Source: Magnetospirillum sp. 64-120
GTDB lineage: Bacteria > Pseudomonadota > Alphaproteobacteria > Rhodospirillales > Magnetospirillaceae
Length of the DNA stretch: 64,000 nucleotides
NCBI GenBank assembly: GCA_001898825.1
Contig: MKVK01000014.1
Span: 62,001 to 126,000 of the forward strand
Direction: 5' to 3'
Shown here: positions 26,034-37,177 of the stretch, piece after piece
Layout of the letters: each line of letters opens with the position of its first letter
How positions within the stretch are numbered: position 1 is the stretch's first letter
Notes under the pieces: generated by a model
Seen by the model: the letters and a program-made list of their open reading frames with translations, nothing else
What the model was told of the DNA's origin: nothing
Database searches by the model: none
Program-made: the position numbers and the translations under genes

Positions 26034-26636
26034 CTAATCAAGCCGCAGCAAGCACGCCCTATCCTGCGCCGTCGGGTCCACCATCACCGGCACTTTCGCC
26101 AGTTCCGCGCCACGAATACCCTTCGCCACCAGGGAATAGGTCTTGCCCGGCTTCATCTCGGGCGCCGCCGGGGCGGTGATCAAGCGGTATCCCTGGGCCG
26201 GCACCGACAACAGCAGCTGGTCGCCGTCCATGATCTCGACTTCCCCCAGATCGGCCTTGTGCTTGCCGATGATCATGCAGTCCACCCGCGCCGATATGGG
26301 CTGCGGGGCGGTGGAGACGTTGGACAAGCTGACTTCCTGCGGACAGAAACGCCCGGCGTCGCGATTTTCCAAAGATCCACTGACCGTCAAGGATTCGGCG
26401 GAAACCGAGACCTTTCCCCCGGTCACCGCCACCTGACGGCACGACCCGTAATGCAACAGCACCATGCGGTCACGCGGTCCCAGACCGATCTCGCGCCCCG
26501 GCTGGATTTCACCATAGGCTTCGATGCCGGCCCGCGGCGGTCCGCTGTAATCCAAAATCAAGGCGGCGGGCAGTTGGCTGGCCTGAACCGAACCGGCGGC
26601 GAAAGTGACGGCAATGCCAAACAAGATGGCGCGCAT
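26034..26636 (-). CDS. Secreted protein of unknown function
   Basis: I do not recognise this 200-residue protein. It has a Sec signal peptide (MRAILFGIAVTFAAGSVQA, cleavage after about residue 19). The mature part is predicted mainly beta, with cysteines in YGSCRQV, GRFCPQE, RVDCMII and RACLLRLD. This suggests two disulfides in the periplasm. An unusual repeated theme is evaluation of short beta strands separated by Gly/Pro turns. It is monocistronic: a terminator follows, and recQ is divergent upstream. GGGGACCCCC before the ATG may serve as ribosome-binding site. Confidence 0.7.
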   Translation of the reverse strand: MRAILFGIAVTFAAGSVQASQLPAALILDYSGPPRAGIEAYGEIQPGREIGLGPRDRMVLLHYGSCRQVAVTGGKVSVSAESLTVSGSLENRDAGRFCPQEVSLSNVSTAPQPISARVDCMIIGKHKADLGEVEIMDGDQLLLSVPAQGYRLITAPAAPEMKPGKTYSLVAKGIRGAELAKVPVMVDPTAQDRACLLRLD

Positions 26637-26797
26637 GGGGACCCCCTTTCGGTTTCACCCTTTCGGTTATAAGGTGAAAACCCGATAGCCGCCAGCACTT
26701 CAACTAATACGCACAGGATTCGCACCCAAGTGCTCCTGGCTTGGCATCCGGGACCGCACCCGGCTAGAATGCGCCGCCTTTGGTTTTCGCACTGCCC

Positions 26798-28600
26798 ATG
26801 ACCGCCACTCTCGCCGCTGCCCGTGCCTGCCTTTCCTCGGTTTTCGGCTTCGATTCGTTTCGTCCCGGGCAAGAGGACATCATCGCCCCCATCCTGGACG
26901 GCGAGAACGTGCTGGCCATCATGCCCACCGGCGCCGGCAAGTCGCTGTGCTATCAATTGCCGGCCATCGTCGGCGACGGCCTGACGGTGGTGGTGTCGCC
27001 GCTGATCGCCCTGATGCGCGATCAGGTGGCGCAGATGACCAATTACGGCGTCGCCGCGGCGGCGATGAATTCCACCAACGACGCCGACGAAAGCCGCCGC
27101 ATCTTCGACATGGTGCGCCGGCGCGAATTGAAACTGCTGTACCTGGCCCCCGAACGGCTGGCGCGGCCCGACACGGTGGACTTCCTGCGTCGATCCGGCG
27201 CCACCCGCCTGGCCATCGACGAAGCCCATTGCGTCAGCCAGTGGGGCCACGACTTCCGCCCGGAATATCTGGCGCTGGGCGACTTCCGCCGCGCCTTGGG
27301 TGACGTGCAGACCCTGGCGTTTACCGCCACCGCCGACGCCGCCACCCGCGCCGACATCGCCGAACGCCTGTTCGACGCCCCGCCGCGCATCTTCGTCGGC
27401 GGTTTCGACCGGCCCAACCTGACGCTGTCCATGCAGGCCAAGGACAGCCCCAGACGGCAAATCCTGGCGTTTCTGAAGGACCGCAAGGGCGACAGCGGGG
27501 TGATTTATTGTTCATCGCGCGCCGGCTGCGAGGACTTGGCCGAAGCCTTGAACGAGGCCGGCCACCGGGCTTTGGTCTATCATGCCGGGCTGGACAAGGG
27601 CTTGCGGGAAGCCAACCAGGACGCCTTTTTGCGCGAAGACGGCATCGTCATGGTGGCCACCGTCGCCTTCGGCATGGGCATCGACAAACCCGACGTGCGC
27701 TTCGTCGCCCATGCCGACCTGCCGAAAAGCATCGAGGCCTATTACCAGGAAATCGGCCGTGCCGGCCGTGACGGCATGGCTGCCGACACCCTGACGCTTT
27801 ACGGCTTGGGCGACGTGCGCCTGCGCCGTCAGCAGATCGAGGACAGTCAGGCCTCGGACGAGCAGAAACGGGTGGAACGGCAAAAGCTGAACGCGCTGTT
27901 GGCCCTGTGCGAGGCGCCACGCTGTCGGCGCCAGACTCTGCTGGCCTATTTCGGCGAAACGTCCGCGCCTTGCGGCAATTGCGACCTGTGCATCCATGGC
28001 GCCCAGGTGCGTGACGGCACCATCGACGCGCAAAAGGCGCTGTCGGCCATTTGGCGCACCGGCCAACGCTTTGGCACCGAACACCTGATCAACGTGCTGA
28101 TCGGCCAAGACAACGAGGCGGTGCTGCGCTTCGGCCACGACCAACTGCCCACCTTCGGCGTCGGCAAGGACCAGTCGCGCGACCAGTGGCGGGCGCTGTT
28201 CCGTCAGTTCCTGGCCGCCGGCCTGATCACCCAGGACCTGACCCAGCACGGCGCCTGGCGCCTGACCGAACAAGGCGGCGAAGTGCTGCGCGGCCGTGCC
28301 CGCATCGACGTGCGCACCGACTTCCTGAAAGCGAAAAGCAAGACCAAGGCGGCACGCCCCCTTCCCGCCGTCCTGCGCAACGACGTGGACCAGGACCTGC
28401 TGGCGGCACTGAAGAAGCTGCGGCGCGAACTGGCCACCGACCAGGGCATCCCGGCCTATGCGGTGTTCCCCGACCGCACGCTTATCGAACTGGCCGCCGA
28501 ACGCCCCATGTCGCTGGCCGAGATGCGCGGCATCCACGGCATCGGCGAAGCCAAGCTGGACCGATACGGCGATCTGTTCCTGGAAGTCTTGCTGGGATAG
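26798..28600 (+). CDS. recQ: ATP-dependent DNA helicase RecQ
   Basis: 3'-5' superfamily II helicase in recombination and repair. The 600-residue protein shows Walker A PTGAGKSLCYQLPA near residue 48, the DEAH box (IDEAHCVSQWGHDFRPEY), motif III FTATA, and motif VI QEIGRAGRDG. The zinc-binding cysteines lie in CEAPRCRRQTLLAYF and CGNCDLC. A winged helix and a C-terminal HRDC domain (QGIPAYAVFPDRTLIELAAERP) complete the family architecture. ATG 26798 (MTATLAAA) is preferred over an upstream TTG at 26780. Confidence 0.96.
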   Translation: MTATLAAARACLSSVFGFDSFRPGQEDIIAPILDGENVLAIMPTGAGKSLCYQLPAIVGDGLTVVVSPLIALMRDQVAQMTNYGVAAAAMNSTNDADESRRIFDMVRRRELKLLYLAPERLARPDTVDFLRRSGATRLAIDEAHCVSQWGHDFRPEYLALGDFRRALGDVQTLAFTATADAATRADIAERLFDAPPRIFVGGFDRPNLTLSMQAKDSPRRQILAFLKDRKGDSGVIYCSSRAGCEDLAEALNEAGHRALVYHAGLDKGLREANQDAFLREDGIVMVATVAFGMGIDKPDVRFVAHADLPKSIEAYYQEIGRAGRDGMAADTLTLYGLGDVRLRRQQIEDSQASDEQKRVERQKLNALLALCEAPRCRRQTLLAYFGETSAPCGNCDLCIHGAQVRDGTIDAQKALSAIWRTGQRFGTEHLINVLIGQDNEAVLRFGHDQLPTFGVGKDQSRDQWRALFRQFLAAGLITQDLTQHGAWRLTEQGGEVLRGRARIDVRTDFLKAKSKTKAARPLPAVLRNDVDQDLLAALKKLRRELATDQGIPAYAVFPDRTLIELAAERPMSLAEMRGIHGIGEAKLDRYGDLFLEVLLG

Positions 28601-28617
28601 AACCTGCCCCCCTTTCC

Positions 28618-28701
28618 GTCATGCCCGCGCAGGCGGACATCCAGGAGTCGCGAACAAGCCTGCGGATCCCCCCCTGGATTCCCGCTTTCGCGGGAATGAC
28701 G
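28618..28701. repeat. REP/BIME-like palindromic repeat, inverted copy C
   Basis: Reverse-complement version of the units at 7937-8022 and 8340-8423: GTCATGCCCGCGCAGGCGG, a CCAGGAGTCGCG spacer, then CCTGGATTCCCGC and TTCGCGGGAATGACG. It fills the gap between the recQ stop and the convergent cytochrome gene, where it may also act as a bidirectional transcript end. Confidence 0.8.
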
Positions 28702-28731
28702 CTCGGTCGTCAGGGGGGGGCGGCTGCCCCC

Positions 28732-29334
28732 CTACAGATCGTCCTTGGAAGACGGGATCTTGTGAGCCACGCCCTTGTGGCAATTGATGCAGGTCTTGCC
28801 TTCCATGGCGGCCTCGGGGTGCTTCAGACGCCCGGCGGTGCCTTGCTTGGCAAGGTTCATGGAATCGAAGGAATGGCAGGTCCGGCATTCCCGCGAATCG
28901 CTGTCCGCCATGTATTTCCACACCCGTTCCGCCAGATGCGGGCGCGCCGCTTCCAGCTTTTCCGGGGTGTCGATGGAGCCCTTGATCTCGGCGATGATGT
29001 CGTTGACCGCCATCATCTTGCGGACCAGCTTGGGCCCCAACGCCTTGGGCACATGGCAATCGGCGCATTGGGCATGGGCGCCGCTGCGGTTCAGATAGTG
29101 GACGCTTTCCTTGTATTCGGCATAGTTCTGCTTCATGGAATGGCACGACACGCAGAACTCGGTGCGGTTGGTCCATTCGATGGCGGTGACGAAACCGGCC
29201 ATGCCGAACACGCCCAGCACCAGACCGACCATGACCAGCGCCAGCTTGCGTTTCCAGGTGCCCGTGGGTGGCCGCTTGTGGCGCCGCCCATGGTGGGCGG
29301 CGCCATCCGGGGCCTGATGATCCTGCCCGCTCAT
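28732..29334 (-). CDS. NapC/NirT-family tetraheme cytochrome c
   Basis: Membrane-anchored quinol dehydrogenase-type cytochrome that passes electrons from the quinol pool to periplasmic redox partners. The 200-residue protein has a basic cytoplasmic N-terminus, one membrane anchor (about 31-52) and four CxxCH haem motifs at 61-65, 90-94, 150-154 and 182-186. Spacing and length match NapC/NirT/NrfH-type proteins. It follows a diheme cytochrome gene by 6 bases. No nitrate, nitrite or TMAO reductase gene is adjacent, so its partner may be the diheme protein or an enzyme encoded elsewhere, including the TorS-controlled system 14 kb away (speculative). Confidence 0.9.
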   Translation of the reverse strand: MSGQDHQAPDGAAHHGRRHKRPPTGTWKRKLALVMVGLVLGVFGMAGFVTAIEWTNRTEFCVSCHSMKQNYAEYKESVHYLNRSGAHAQCADCHVPKALGPKLVRKMMAVNDIIAEIKGSIDTPEKLEAARPHLAERVWKYMADSDSRECRTCHSFDSMNLAKQGTAGRLKHPEAAMEGKTCINCHKGVAHKIPSSKDDL

Positions 29335-29340
29335 GGTCGC

Positions 29341-30009
29341 TTACTTCGGCAACGACTTGGTATAGGCGACGATGTCGGCCGAAATGCCATGATCGAAAGA
29401 CCGCAGCATGGGCATGGCCTCGGCCGGCTGGCCGTTCAACGCCTTGTGCATCATGGCGGCGGGATAGTCCGACGCCTGGCCCAGCGGCATGCCGGTGCTG
29501 ACCTTCTTGCCGTCGGGACCGTGGCAGACGGCGCACAGCGTGTTGAAATAGACCTCGCCCTTGGCGGCGCTGCCCTTGGACTGACCGCTGGTGGGATCGA
29601 CGTATTTGCTCATGTCGATCTGGCCCTTGGACACGAACATGGCCAAGTCGCCGGCGTCCTTGTCGTTCAGCTTGTCGGAGCCATAGCCGTGGTTCTTGTC
29701 GCGCAAAATGGCGACGATGGCCGCTTCCGGCTTGCCCTTGGCGCCGGTGATGCCCTTGACCCCGGTGGCCTTGTCGCCGGTGTAGTCCCAGCCGTGGCAG
29801 GCGGTGCAGCGCCACGAATTCTTCGGCGCCTTCCCGGTGTACCCGGGATGCGGATCTTCCGGACGGGTGGTCTTCAGTTCCTTGTACCAGTTGTCGTACA
29901 AGCGGCCGCCGCGCGCCAGGGTGGATTCGATTTCGGCGGCCGTGGCGGCCATGCCGGAAAACAGAACCGCACCGAATACGGCCAGGGTGGAAAGACGACG
30001 CATGTTCAT
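29341..30009 (-). CDS. Periplasmic diheme c-type cytochrome
   Basis: A 222-residue exported protein with a signal peptide (cleavage near AATAA, residue 25) and two class-I haem sites: CTACH at 68-72 and CAVCH at 159-163, the second followed by GPDGKK. Two cytochrome-c folds are likely. The segment SWRCTACHGWDYTG is characteristic of a group of diheme cytochromes found with sulfur or nitrogen respiration genes. It is co-transcribed with the NapC/NirT-type gene and lies next to fccAB. Start ATG 30009 gives MNMRRLST; a second ATG at 30003 is also possible. Confidence 0.85.
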   Translation of the reverse strand: MNMRRLSTLAVFGAVLFSGMAATAAEIESTLARGGRLYDNWYKELKTTRPEDPHPGYTGKAPKNSWRCTACHGWDYTGDKATGVKGITGAKGKPEAAIVAILRDKNHGYGSDKLNDKDAGDLAMFVSKGQIDMSKYVDPTSGQSKGSAAKGEVYFNTLCAVCHGPDGKKVSTGMPLGQASDYPAAMMHKALNGQPAEAMPMLRSFDHGISADIVAYTKSLPK

Positions 30010-30168
30010 GGGGGGAATGCCCTCTCTTGGACGTGATGCCGAGCCTCGCGGGCGATTGATCGCCTCGTTCCTGAATAAAATCTAATATAAATAAATAATA
30101 ACCACGCTCGCAATACAGATTTTTGATCTGATACCAAAGTAATTTAAGTAACTATACCTAGACGCCGA

Positions 30169-30199
30169 AAGCCCGCCCCTTTCAGAAAGAGGCGGGCTT
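30169..30199 (-). terminator. Terminator after fccB
   Basis: AAGCCCGCC at 30169-30177 and GGCGGGCTT at 30191-30199 form a strong stem, extended inward by CTTT/AAAG pairing. It lies about 20 bases after the fccB stop on the minus strand. The T-run is short. The remaining part of the 30010-30168 gap is AT-rich and probably holds the promoter of the diheme cytochrome gene. Confidence 0.7.
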
Positions 30200-30216
30200 G
30201 GCATCAGGTACTTGGA

Positions 30217-31491
30217 TCAGGCCCAGCTGTCCTGGCAGATGCTTTGATACCACCCGACAGCGAAATCCGCTTCCTTCTTACGGAACTGGTAGTTGGCCCC
30301 CATGGGGCTGACACCGCCGGAATTGGGAATGCTGGCGATCTTGCCGTCCTTGACCGCGAACACCGCAGCCACCGAGATGCCGTAATCGGGCGCCACCAGC
30401 GAATAGCAGGTGTTGATGGCCGACAGCGGCAGCGGCTTTTCCCCCTTGAACAGGGCGACGATGGCGGCGGCGCAGACCTTGGCCTGCGACGAGGCGGAAT
30501 AGCCCGATTTGGGCATGTCGCCGGCAATGGCGGCGTCACCGATGACGTGGACGTTCTTGGCCAGGGTCGATTCGAAGGTGTTGGGATCGACCGGGCAGAA
30601 GCCCGACTTGTCGGCCAAGCCCGCGGTGATGGCGATCTGCCCCGCGGTCTGCGGCGGGATGATGTTGGCCACCGCCGGCTTGAACTTCTCGAAGTCGGTT
30701 TCGACGGTGCCGTCCTTGGCGTTGACCTTGGTCACCTTGCCGTTCTTGGCCGCCGGCACCCATTCGATGATGTCGTCGTACATCTTTTCCCAGCCTTCCT
30801 TGAACAGCTTGTCCTTGGCGAAGGCGTCCTTGGCGTCCAGGATCAGCAGCTTGGACTTGGGCTTGTTCTTCTTCAGGTAGCTGGCGATCAGGCTGGCGCG
30901 CTCGTACGGGCCGGGCGGGCAGCGAAACGGGTTGCCGGGCGGCGCGATGACCACCAGACCACCATTGGGCATGGCTTCCAGTTGCTTCTTCAACAGCGCG
31001 GTCTGCGGGCCGGCCTTCCAGGCATGGGGCATGACGTTGGACGCCGCCTCGTCATAGCCTTCGATGGCGTTCCACTTGAAGTCGATGCCCGGCGACACGA
31101 TCAGGCGGTCGTATTCGAAGGTCTTGCCGCCAGCGGTCTTCACCACCTTGGTGGCCGGATCGATGGCGGTCACCATGTCGGTGTAGACCTTGACGCCGTG
31201 CATGGTGTTCAGCTTGTCGAACTTGCGCTCGATATAGGACATGTCGTTCATGCCCACCAGCACGGTGTTCGAGAACGGACAGGTGAAATGGCTGGCTTGG
31301 GCGTCGATCAGGGTGACGTCCAGGCTGGGATCATAGCGTTTCAGGTACTTGGCGGCGGTGGCACCGCCAAAACCGCCGCCGACCACCACCACACGGGGGC
31401 CGCTGGAACAAGCGGAAAGGCCGCCGGCCAGGCTGAGCGCACCGGCGGCGCCCAGGAGCGCGTTGAATGAACGACGCGAGATCTTGGTCAT
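30217..31491 (-). CDS. fccB: Flavocytochrome c sulfide dehydrogenase, flavoprotein subunit
   Basis: Periplasmic FAD enzyme oxidising sulfide to sulfur/polysulfide, giving electrons to its cytochrome subunit. The 424-residue precursor begins with a twin-arginine signal (SRRSFNALLGAAG). It has the FAD-binding motif VVVVGGGFGGATAAK near 35-49, the FTCPFSN segment where the family carries its covalent FAD cysteine, and the redox cysteine pair in PFRCPPG and NTCYSLV. The cytochrome gene fccA lies immediately upstream, 12 bases away. Related SoxF and glutathione-amide enzymes are alternatives, but paired genes favour FccAB. Confidence 0.9.
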   Translation of the reverse strand: MTKISRRSFNALLGAAGALSLAGGLSACSSGPRVVVVGGGFGGATAAKYLKRYDPSLDVTLIDAQASHFTCPFSNTVLVGMNDMSYIERKFDKLNTMHGVKVYTDMVTAIDPATKVVKTAGGKTFEYDRLIVSPGIDFKWNAIEGYDEAASNVMPHAWKAGPQTALLKKQLEAMPNGGLVVIAPPGNPFRCPPGPYERASLIASYLKKNKPKSKLLILDAKDAFAKDKLFKEGWEKMYDDIIEWVPAAKNGKVTKVNAKDGTVETDFEKFKPAVANIIPPQTAGQIAITAGLADKSGFCPVDPNTFESTLAKNVHVIGDAAIAGDMPKSGYSASSQAKVCAAAIVALFKGEKPLPLSAINTCYSLVAPDYGISVAAVFAVKDGKIASIPNSGGVSPMGANYQFRKKEADFAVGWYQSICQDSWA

Positions 31492-31503
31492 GGCGCGTTC
31501 CCC

Positions 31504-31824
31504 TTATTTCTTGCGGCTGGCGAAGTAGTCGGCGATGGCGTCAAGCTGTTCGACGCTGTAAGCCTTGGCGATACGATCCATCACGGTCGCTTCGCGAGCG
31601 CCCGACTTGAAGTCGTGCAGCACCTTCTTCAGCTCTTCCGGCTTCTTGCCGGAAAAGCCCGGCATGCCGCCGATGCTGTGGCCGTCGGTGCCGTGGCAAC
31701 CGGCACAGGCATCGGCCATCACCGCCACCTGGTCGGCCGCCTGGGCAGTCCCGACCAAGGCCAGCGGGGCCAGCGCCAGGCCCAACGCCAGGCGCAATAC
31801 GGGTGTTACGGGGAATCCCCTCAT
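31504..31824 (-). CDS. fccA: Monoheme cytochrome c subunit of flavocytochrome c
   Basis: Electron-accepting partner of FccB. The 106-residue precursor has a signal peptide ending AQA (residue 29). The mature class-I cytochrome has one CAGCH motif at 40-44 and a probable axial methionine in GGMPGFSG (Met54). Single-haem FccA/SoxE-like subunits of this size occur in other sulfur oxidisers; Chromatium FccA is a larger diheme protein. ATG 31824 follows AGGGAGGAGAGACGTC, a strong ribosome-binding site. Confidence 0.85.
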   Translation of the reverse strand: MRGFPVTPVLRLALGLALAPLALVGTAQAADQVAVMADACAGCHGTDGHSIGGMPGFSGKKPEELKKVLHDFKSGAREATVMDRIAKAYSVEQLDAIADYFASRKK

Positions 31825-31972
31825 GACGTCTCTCCTCCCTGATTTTCATTTTTACGGTTATATTATGGAAAACTAACAGGCGGTGCGCGGGTTGACAACA
31901 GATTCAACCTGCTGCACCGCAGCATAGTTCCTTGAAAAATCAGGCATATTAGAACAGGAGAGACAAGTCCTG

Positions 31973-32335
31973 TTATCGGACGACGGCGCCGCCCATGGAC
32001 ATCCAGCCGATCATCCCGCCTTCCATGCGGTTGATCTCGCCCTGATAGCCGGCTTCGACCGCCTTGGCGGCGGCCATGCCGCAGCGCTGGCCGGAACGGC
32101 AATGGAAGACCAGCTTCTTGCCTTCGGCCACGTCCGGGATCTGCGTCACCTGGAAAGTGGACAGCGGCAGGTTCAAGGCGCCTTTGATGTGTTCAGAAGC
32201 GTATTCGCCCGGTTCCCGCACGTCGACGACGATGGCGGTGCCGGCGGCGATCCATTCGGCCACGACGTTGGGCGGAACCATGTGAACATTGCCCTTGCCA
32301 TTACCGGACAACGCGCCGAACAGACGATTAAGCAT
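31973..32335 (-). CDS. Single-domain rhodanese-like sulfurtransferase
   Basis: A 120-residue cytoplasmic rhodanese-fold protein. The active-site loop is FHCRSGQRCG, with the catalytic cysteine in HCRSGQR near residue 80, and the CH2-A motif VVDVREPGEYASEHI is present. Such proteins carry sulfane sulfur as a persulfide. Location beside fccAB suggests a role in handling sulfur from sulfide oxidation. A short hairpin (AACAGGA with TCCTGTT, 31953-31974) overlaps its stop, so it may be transcribed apart from fccAB. ATG 32335 follows AAGGAAG. Confidence 0.88.
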   Translation of the reverse strand: MLNRLFGALSGNGKGNVHMVPPNVVAEWIAAGTAIVVDVREPGEYASEHIKGALNLPLSTFQVTQIPDVAEGKKLVFHCRSGQRCGMAAAKAVEAGYQGEINRMEGGMIGWMSMGGAVVR

Positions 32336-32456
32336 GACGATCTTCCTTGAGGGGCTGCGGGTTCATGTTAGCCGCCTGTCATATTAGGGGGCGAAGGCTT
32401 CATTGCAAGCCCCCTTACGCTGCGACGCACAATCAAAAATGAAAAAAAAGTAAGCC

Positions 32457-32501
32457 GGGGGCTTGGCGTTAACGCCCCCAACCCCCACTGATAATTATAA
32501 T
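32457..32501 (+). promoter_or_regulatory. Palindromes and -10-like element between the rhodanese and ctaC genes
   Basis: The divergent gap 32336-32568 holds the 12-base perfect palindrome GGCGTTAACGCC at 32465-32476 inside a larger GGGGGC...GCCCCC hairpin (32457-32482). It also holds TATAAT at 32496-32501, about 70 bases before ctaC. No convincing -35 was found at the normal distance. A regulated promoter is plausible; the factor is unknown. Confidence 0.35.
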
Positions 32502-32568
32502 TCGCACAATCATCATAAGAACAAACCGCGCGAACGGTATTCAGGCGAAGCCGCAGGGAGGCAACCGC

Positions 32569-34982
<2,414 letters not shown>

Positions 34983-34986
34983 GCCC

Positions 34987-35526
34987 ATGCAACGCCGCCG
35001 CAACGCCCCCGTGGTGCTGACCAGCCTGGCCGTGGTGGCCGCCATGGTGGGGTTGGTGGCGGCCAGCGTACCGCTTTACAACCTGTTTTGCCGGGTCACC
35101 GGCTATGGCGGCACCACCAAGGTGGCCGATCACGCGGCCCAGGCGACCACCCGCCCGATCACCGTGCGCTTCGACGCGTCCAAGGCCAAGGATTTGCCGT
35201 GGCGCTTCAAGCCGGCGCAAAACAGCGTCGAAACCCATCTGGGCGAGCAGGTTCTGGCCTTTTACACCGCCACCAACCAGTCCGACCATGCCGTGGTGGG
35301 CACGGCGACCTTCAACGTCACCCCGGCCAAGGCGGGCCAGTACTTCAACAAGGTGCAGTGCTTCTGCTTCACCGAGCAGCGGCTGGAGCCGGGACAAAGC
35401 GTCGACATGCCGGTGACCTTCTTCGTCGATCCCGCTTTGGCTTTGGACGAGACCACCGACGACGTCACCACCATCACGCTGTCCTATACCTTCTATCCCA
35501 TCCACGACAGGCAGGGGCGGTCATGA
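34987..35526 (+). CDS. ctaG: Cytochrome c oxidase assembly protein CtaG/Cox11
   Basis: Periplasm-facing, membrane-anchored copper chaperone that delivers copper to CuB of subunit I. The 179-residue protein has one N-terminal helix (about 9-30), PLYNLFCRVTGYGGTT, and the copper-binding CxC in NKVQCFCFTEQRLEPGQ. It starts ATG 34987, five bases after ctaD. The frame is open further upstream, within ctaD. The stop overlaps the ctaE start. The haem O synthase gene ctaB, often between these genes, is absent here. Confidence 0.95.
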   Translation: MQRRRNAPVVLTSLAVVAAMVGLVAASVPLYNLFCRVTGYGGTTKVADHAAQATTRPITVRFDASKAKDLPWRFKPAQNSVETHLGEQVLAFYTATNQSDHAVVGTATFNVTPAKAGQYFNKVQCFCFTEQRLEPGQSVDMPVTFFVDPALALDETTDDVTTITLSYTFYPIHDRQGRS

Positions 35527-36329
35527 GCAACGCGTCATCCCATTCCCACCAGGATCATCCCTTCCACCTTCTGAACCCCAGCCCCTGGCCCTTGGTCGCC
35601 GCCATCGGCGCCTTTGTCCTGGCCTATGGCGCCGTCCATTGGTTCCACGACCGCGACGCCACGCTTTGGATGTGGGTGGGGCTGGCGGTGGTGGCCGCCA
35701 CCGCCTTTATGTGGTGGCGCGACGTGGTCAAGGAAGCGCGGCACGACCACGCCCACAGCACCGAGGTCCGCCACGGCCTGCGCATGGGCATGGTGTTGTT
35801 CATCGCGTCCGAAGTGATGTTCTTCGTCGCCTTCTTCTGGGCCTTTTTCCATGGCGCCTTGGGCACCAACCCGTCGGTGACCCAGTGGCCGCCCGAGGGC
35901 ATCGAGCCCCTGCACACCTGGAGCCTACCCTTCATCAACACCCTGATCCTGTTGTCGTCGGGCGCCACGGTCAACTGGGCCCATCACGGAGTGCGCGCGG
36001 GCAAGAACAGCCAGGTGGTGCTGGGGCTGCTGGCCTCGGTGGCCTTGGGCGCGGTGTTCCTTGGCATGCAACTGCACGAATACGGCGAAGCCACCTTCAA
36101 GTTCACCGACGGCGTCTATCCGTCGGTGTTCTACATGGCCACCGGCTTCCACGGTTTCCACGTCTTCGTCGGCGTGTGTTTCCTGACGGTGTGCACGGCG
36201 CGCGCCGCCAAGGGGCATTTCACCCCCGACCAGCACGTGGGCTTCGAAGCCGCCGCCTGGTACTGGCACTTCGTCGACGTGGTGTGGTTGTTCTTGTTCG
36301 TCTGGGTCTATTGGTGGGGCAACGGTTAA
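35523..36329 (+). CDS. ctaE: Cytochrome c oxidase subunit III
   Basis: Seven-helix structural subunit that stabilises the aa3 oxidase. The 268-residue protein contains EVRHGLRMGMVLFIASEVMFFVAFFWAFFH near residues 80-110, the family signature, and ends FVDVVWLFLFVWVYWWGNG. ATG 35523 overlaps the ctaG stop. Its TAA stop overlaps by three bases the TAA of the convergent lipoprotein gene, in the sequence TTAA at 36326-36329. Confidence 0.96.
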   Translation: MSNASSHSHQDHPFHLLNPSPWPLVAAIGAFVLAYGAVHWFHDRDATLWMWVGLAVVAATAFMWWRDVVKEARHDHAHSTEVRHGLRMGMVLFIASEVMFFVAFFWAFFHGALGTNPSVTQWPPEGIEPLHTWSLPFINTLILLSSGATVNWAHHGVRAGKNSQVVLGLLASVALGAVFLGMQLHEYGEATFKFTDGVYPSVFYMATGFHGFHVFVGVCFLTVCTARAAKGHFTPDQHVGFEAAAWYWHFVDVVWLFLFVWVYWWGNG

Positions 36330-36733
36330 TCCCAGTCGCCGCTCATCCGCCCTTCGCTCAGGTGCAGGTCGCGTTCGTTGACCAGGCAGGCGGCAACACC
36401 GGCGACGGTCTTGCCGCCCAAGGGCTGGGCCACCGCGTTGACCATGCAGGATTGCGAACACGCTTCGGCGCAGATTTCCATCTGGTTGTCGAAATTTTCC
36501 GACAGCCCCAGATCCACATACCCCTTCATCGCCTTGATGTCGGCGGCGGAATAATGCGCCGCCGCCTTGGGGTAATCGGCCAACATGCGGTCAGGTCCGA
36601 TGTCGGAACAGCCGCAACGCGACACCAGCCCCAAGAACCGGCCCATGCGGTTGGGCGAAGCGGGCTGGTCGGGCGGCGGCAAGGCGCAGCCCGTCAACAA
36701 ACCGACCACCATCAAAGCCAGAATCGCACGCAT
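36326..36733 (-). CDS. Cys-rich lipoprotein of unknown function
   Basis: A 135-residue protein I do not recognise. It has a type II signal (MRAILALMVVGLLTGC) with lipidation cysteine at 16-17. The mature part contains RCGCSD, a CAEACSQSC cluster near residues 90-98 and a later AACLV, six cysteines that could bind metal or form disulfides. It converges on and overlaps the oxidase operon end, so a role in the same envelope compartment is possible but unproven. An upstream in-frame extension into the neighbouring gene was not used because ATG 36733 begins the lipoprotein signal. Confidence 0.65.
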   Translation of the reverse strand: MRAILALMVVGLLTGCALPPPDQPASPNRMGRFLGLVSRCGCSDIGPDRMLADYPKAAAHYSAADIKAMKGYVDLGLSENFDNQMEICAEACSQSCMVNAVAQPLGGKTVAGVAACLVNERDLHLSEGRMSGDWD

Positions 36734-36744
36734 CTTTCCCTCGC

Positions 36745-36984
36745 TCAGTTGGGGCATTCGCTCCGCCCGCAAGAGGCGGCCCCGGCCGGCCGCCAAGTGT
36801 TGCAGATGGGGCATTTGACCAGATCACGTACCGAATCGCCGTCCATCTCGGGGGTGAAGCGCTTGCCCGCCCCGGTGGGTGGGCGCACAGCTTGGTCGCG
36901 ACGCTCGGCCCGGCGCTGGATAGCGCGGAAGCCGAACCAGATCACGGCCACCACGGCCACGGTCAGAAGAAACTTGGTGAACAT
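36745..36984 (-). CDS. Small membrane protein with zinc-ribbon-like C-terminus
   Basis: A 79-residue protein with one N-terminal membrane helix (about 3-20) and a basic linker (RAIQRRAERRDQ). The C-terminal half contains VKCPICNTWRPAGAASCGRSECPN, four to five cysteines of a zinc-ribbon type. It resembles the small PP0621-type proteins of unknown function. It lies 11 bases upstream of the lipoprotein gene on the same strand, so the two are probably co-transcribed. Confidence 0.6.
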   Translation of the reverse strand: MFTKFLLTVAVVAVIWFGFRAIQRRAERRDQAVRPPTGAGKRFTPEMDGDSVRDLVKCPICNTWRPAGAASCGRSECPN

Positions 36985-37020
36985 GGCGCGAGTTTGCTCC
37001 CCTGCGGCGGATCAGGCAAC

Positions 37021-37070
37021 TGACCTTGGTCAAGCATTGCACCGCAATATTTATGGTGCATTGCGAATTT
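37021..37070. promoter_or_regulatory. Inverted repeats in the 36985-37177 divergent gap
   Basis: TGACCTTGGTCA at 37021-37032 is a perfect 5+5 palindrome with a TT centre. Just beyond it TGCACC and GGTGCA flank an AT-rich core (GCAATATTTAT). They lie between the divergent starts at 36984 and 37178 and look like operators. I cannot name the regulator. Confidence 0.4.
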
Positions 37071-37177
37071 TATTACAAAAACTAGGGACTTGTCGAAATC
37101 GATCCATCAATTGTGCTAGGATCGTCAACATTGAAAAGCGCAAGTACACATGCCTTCCACAGCGATGGAGACCGGCC

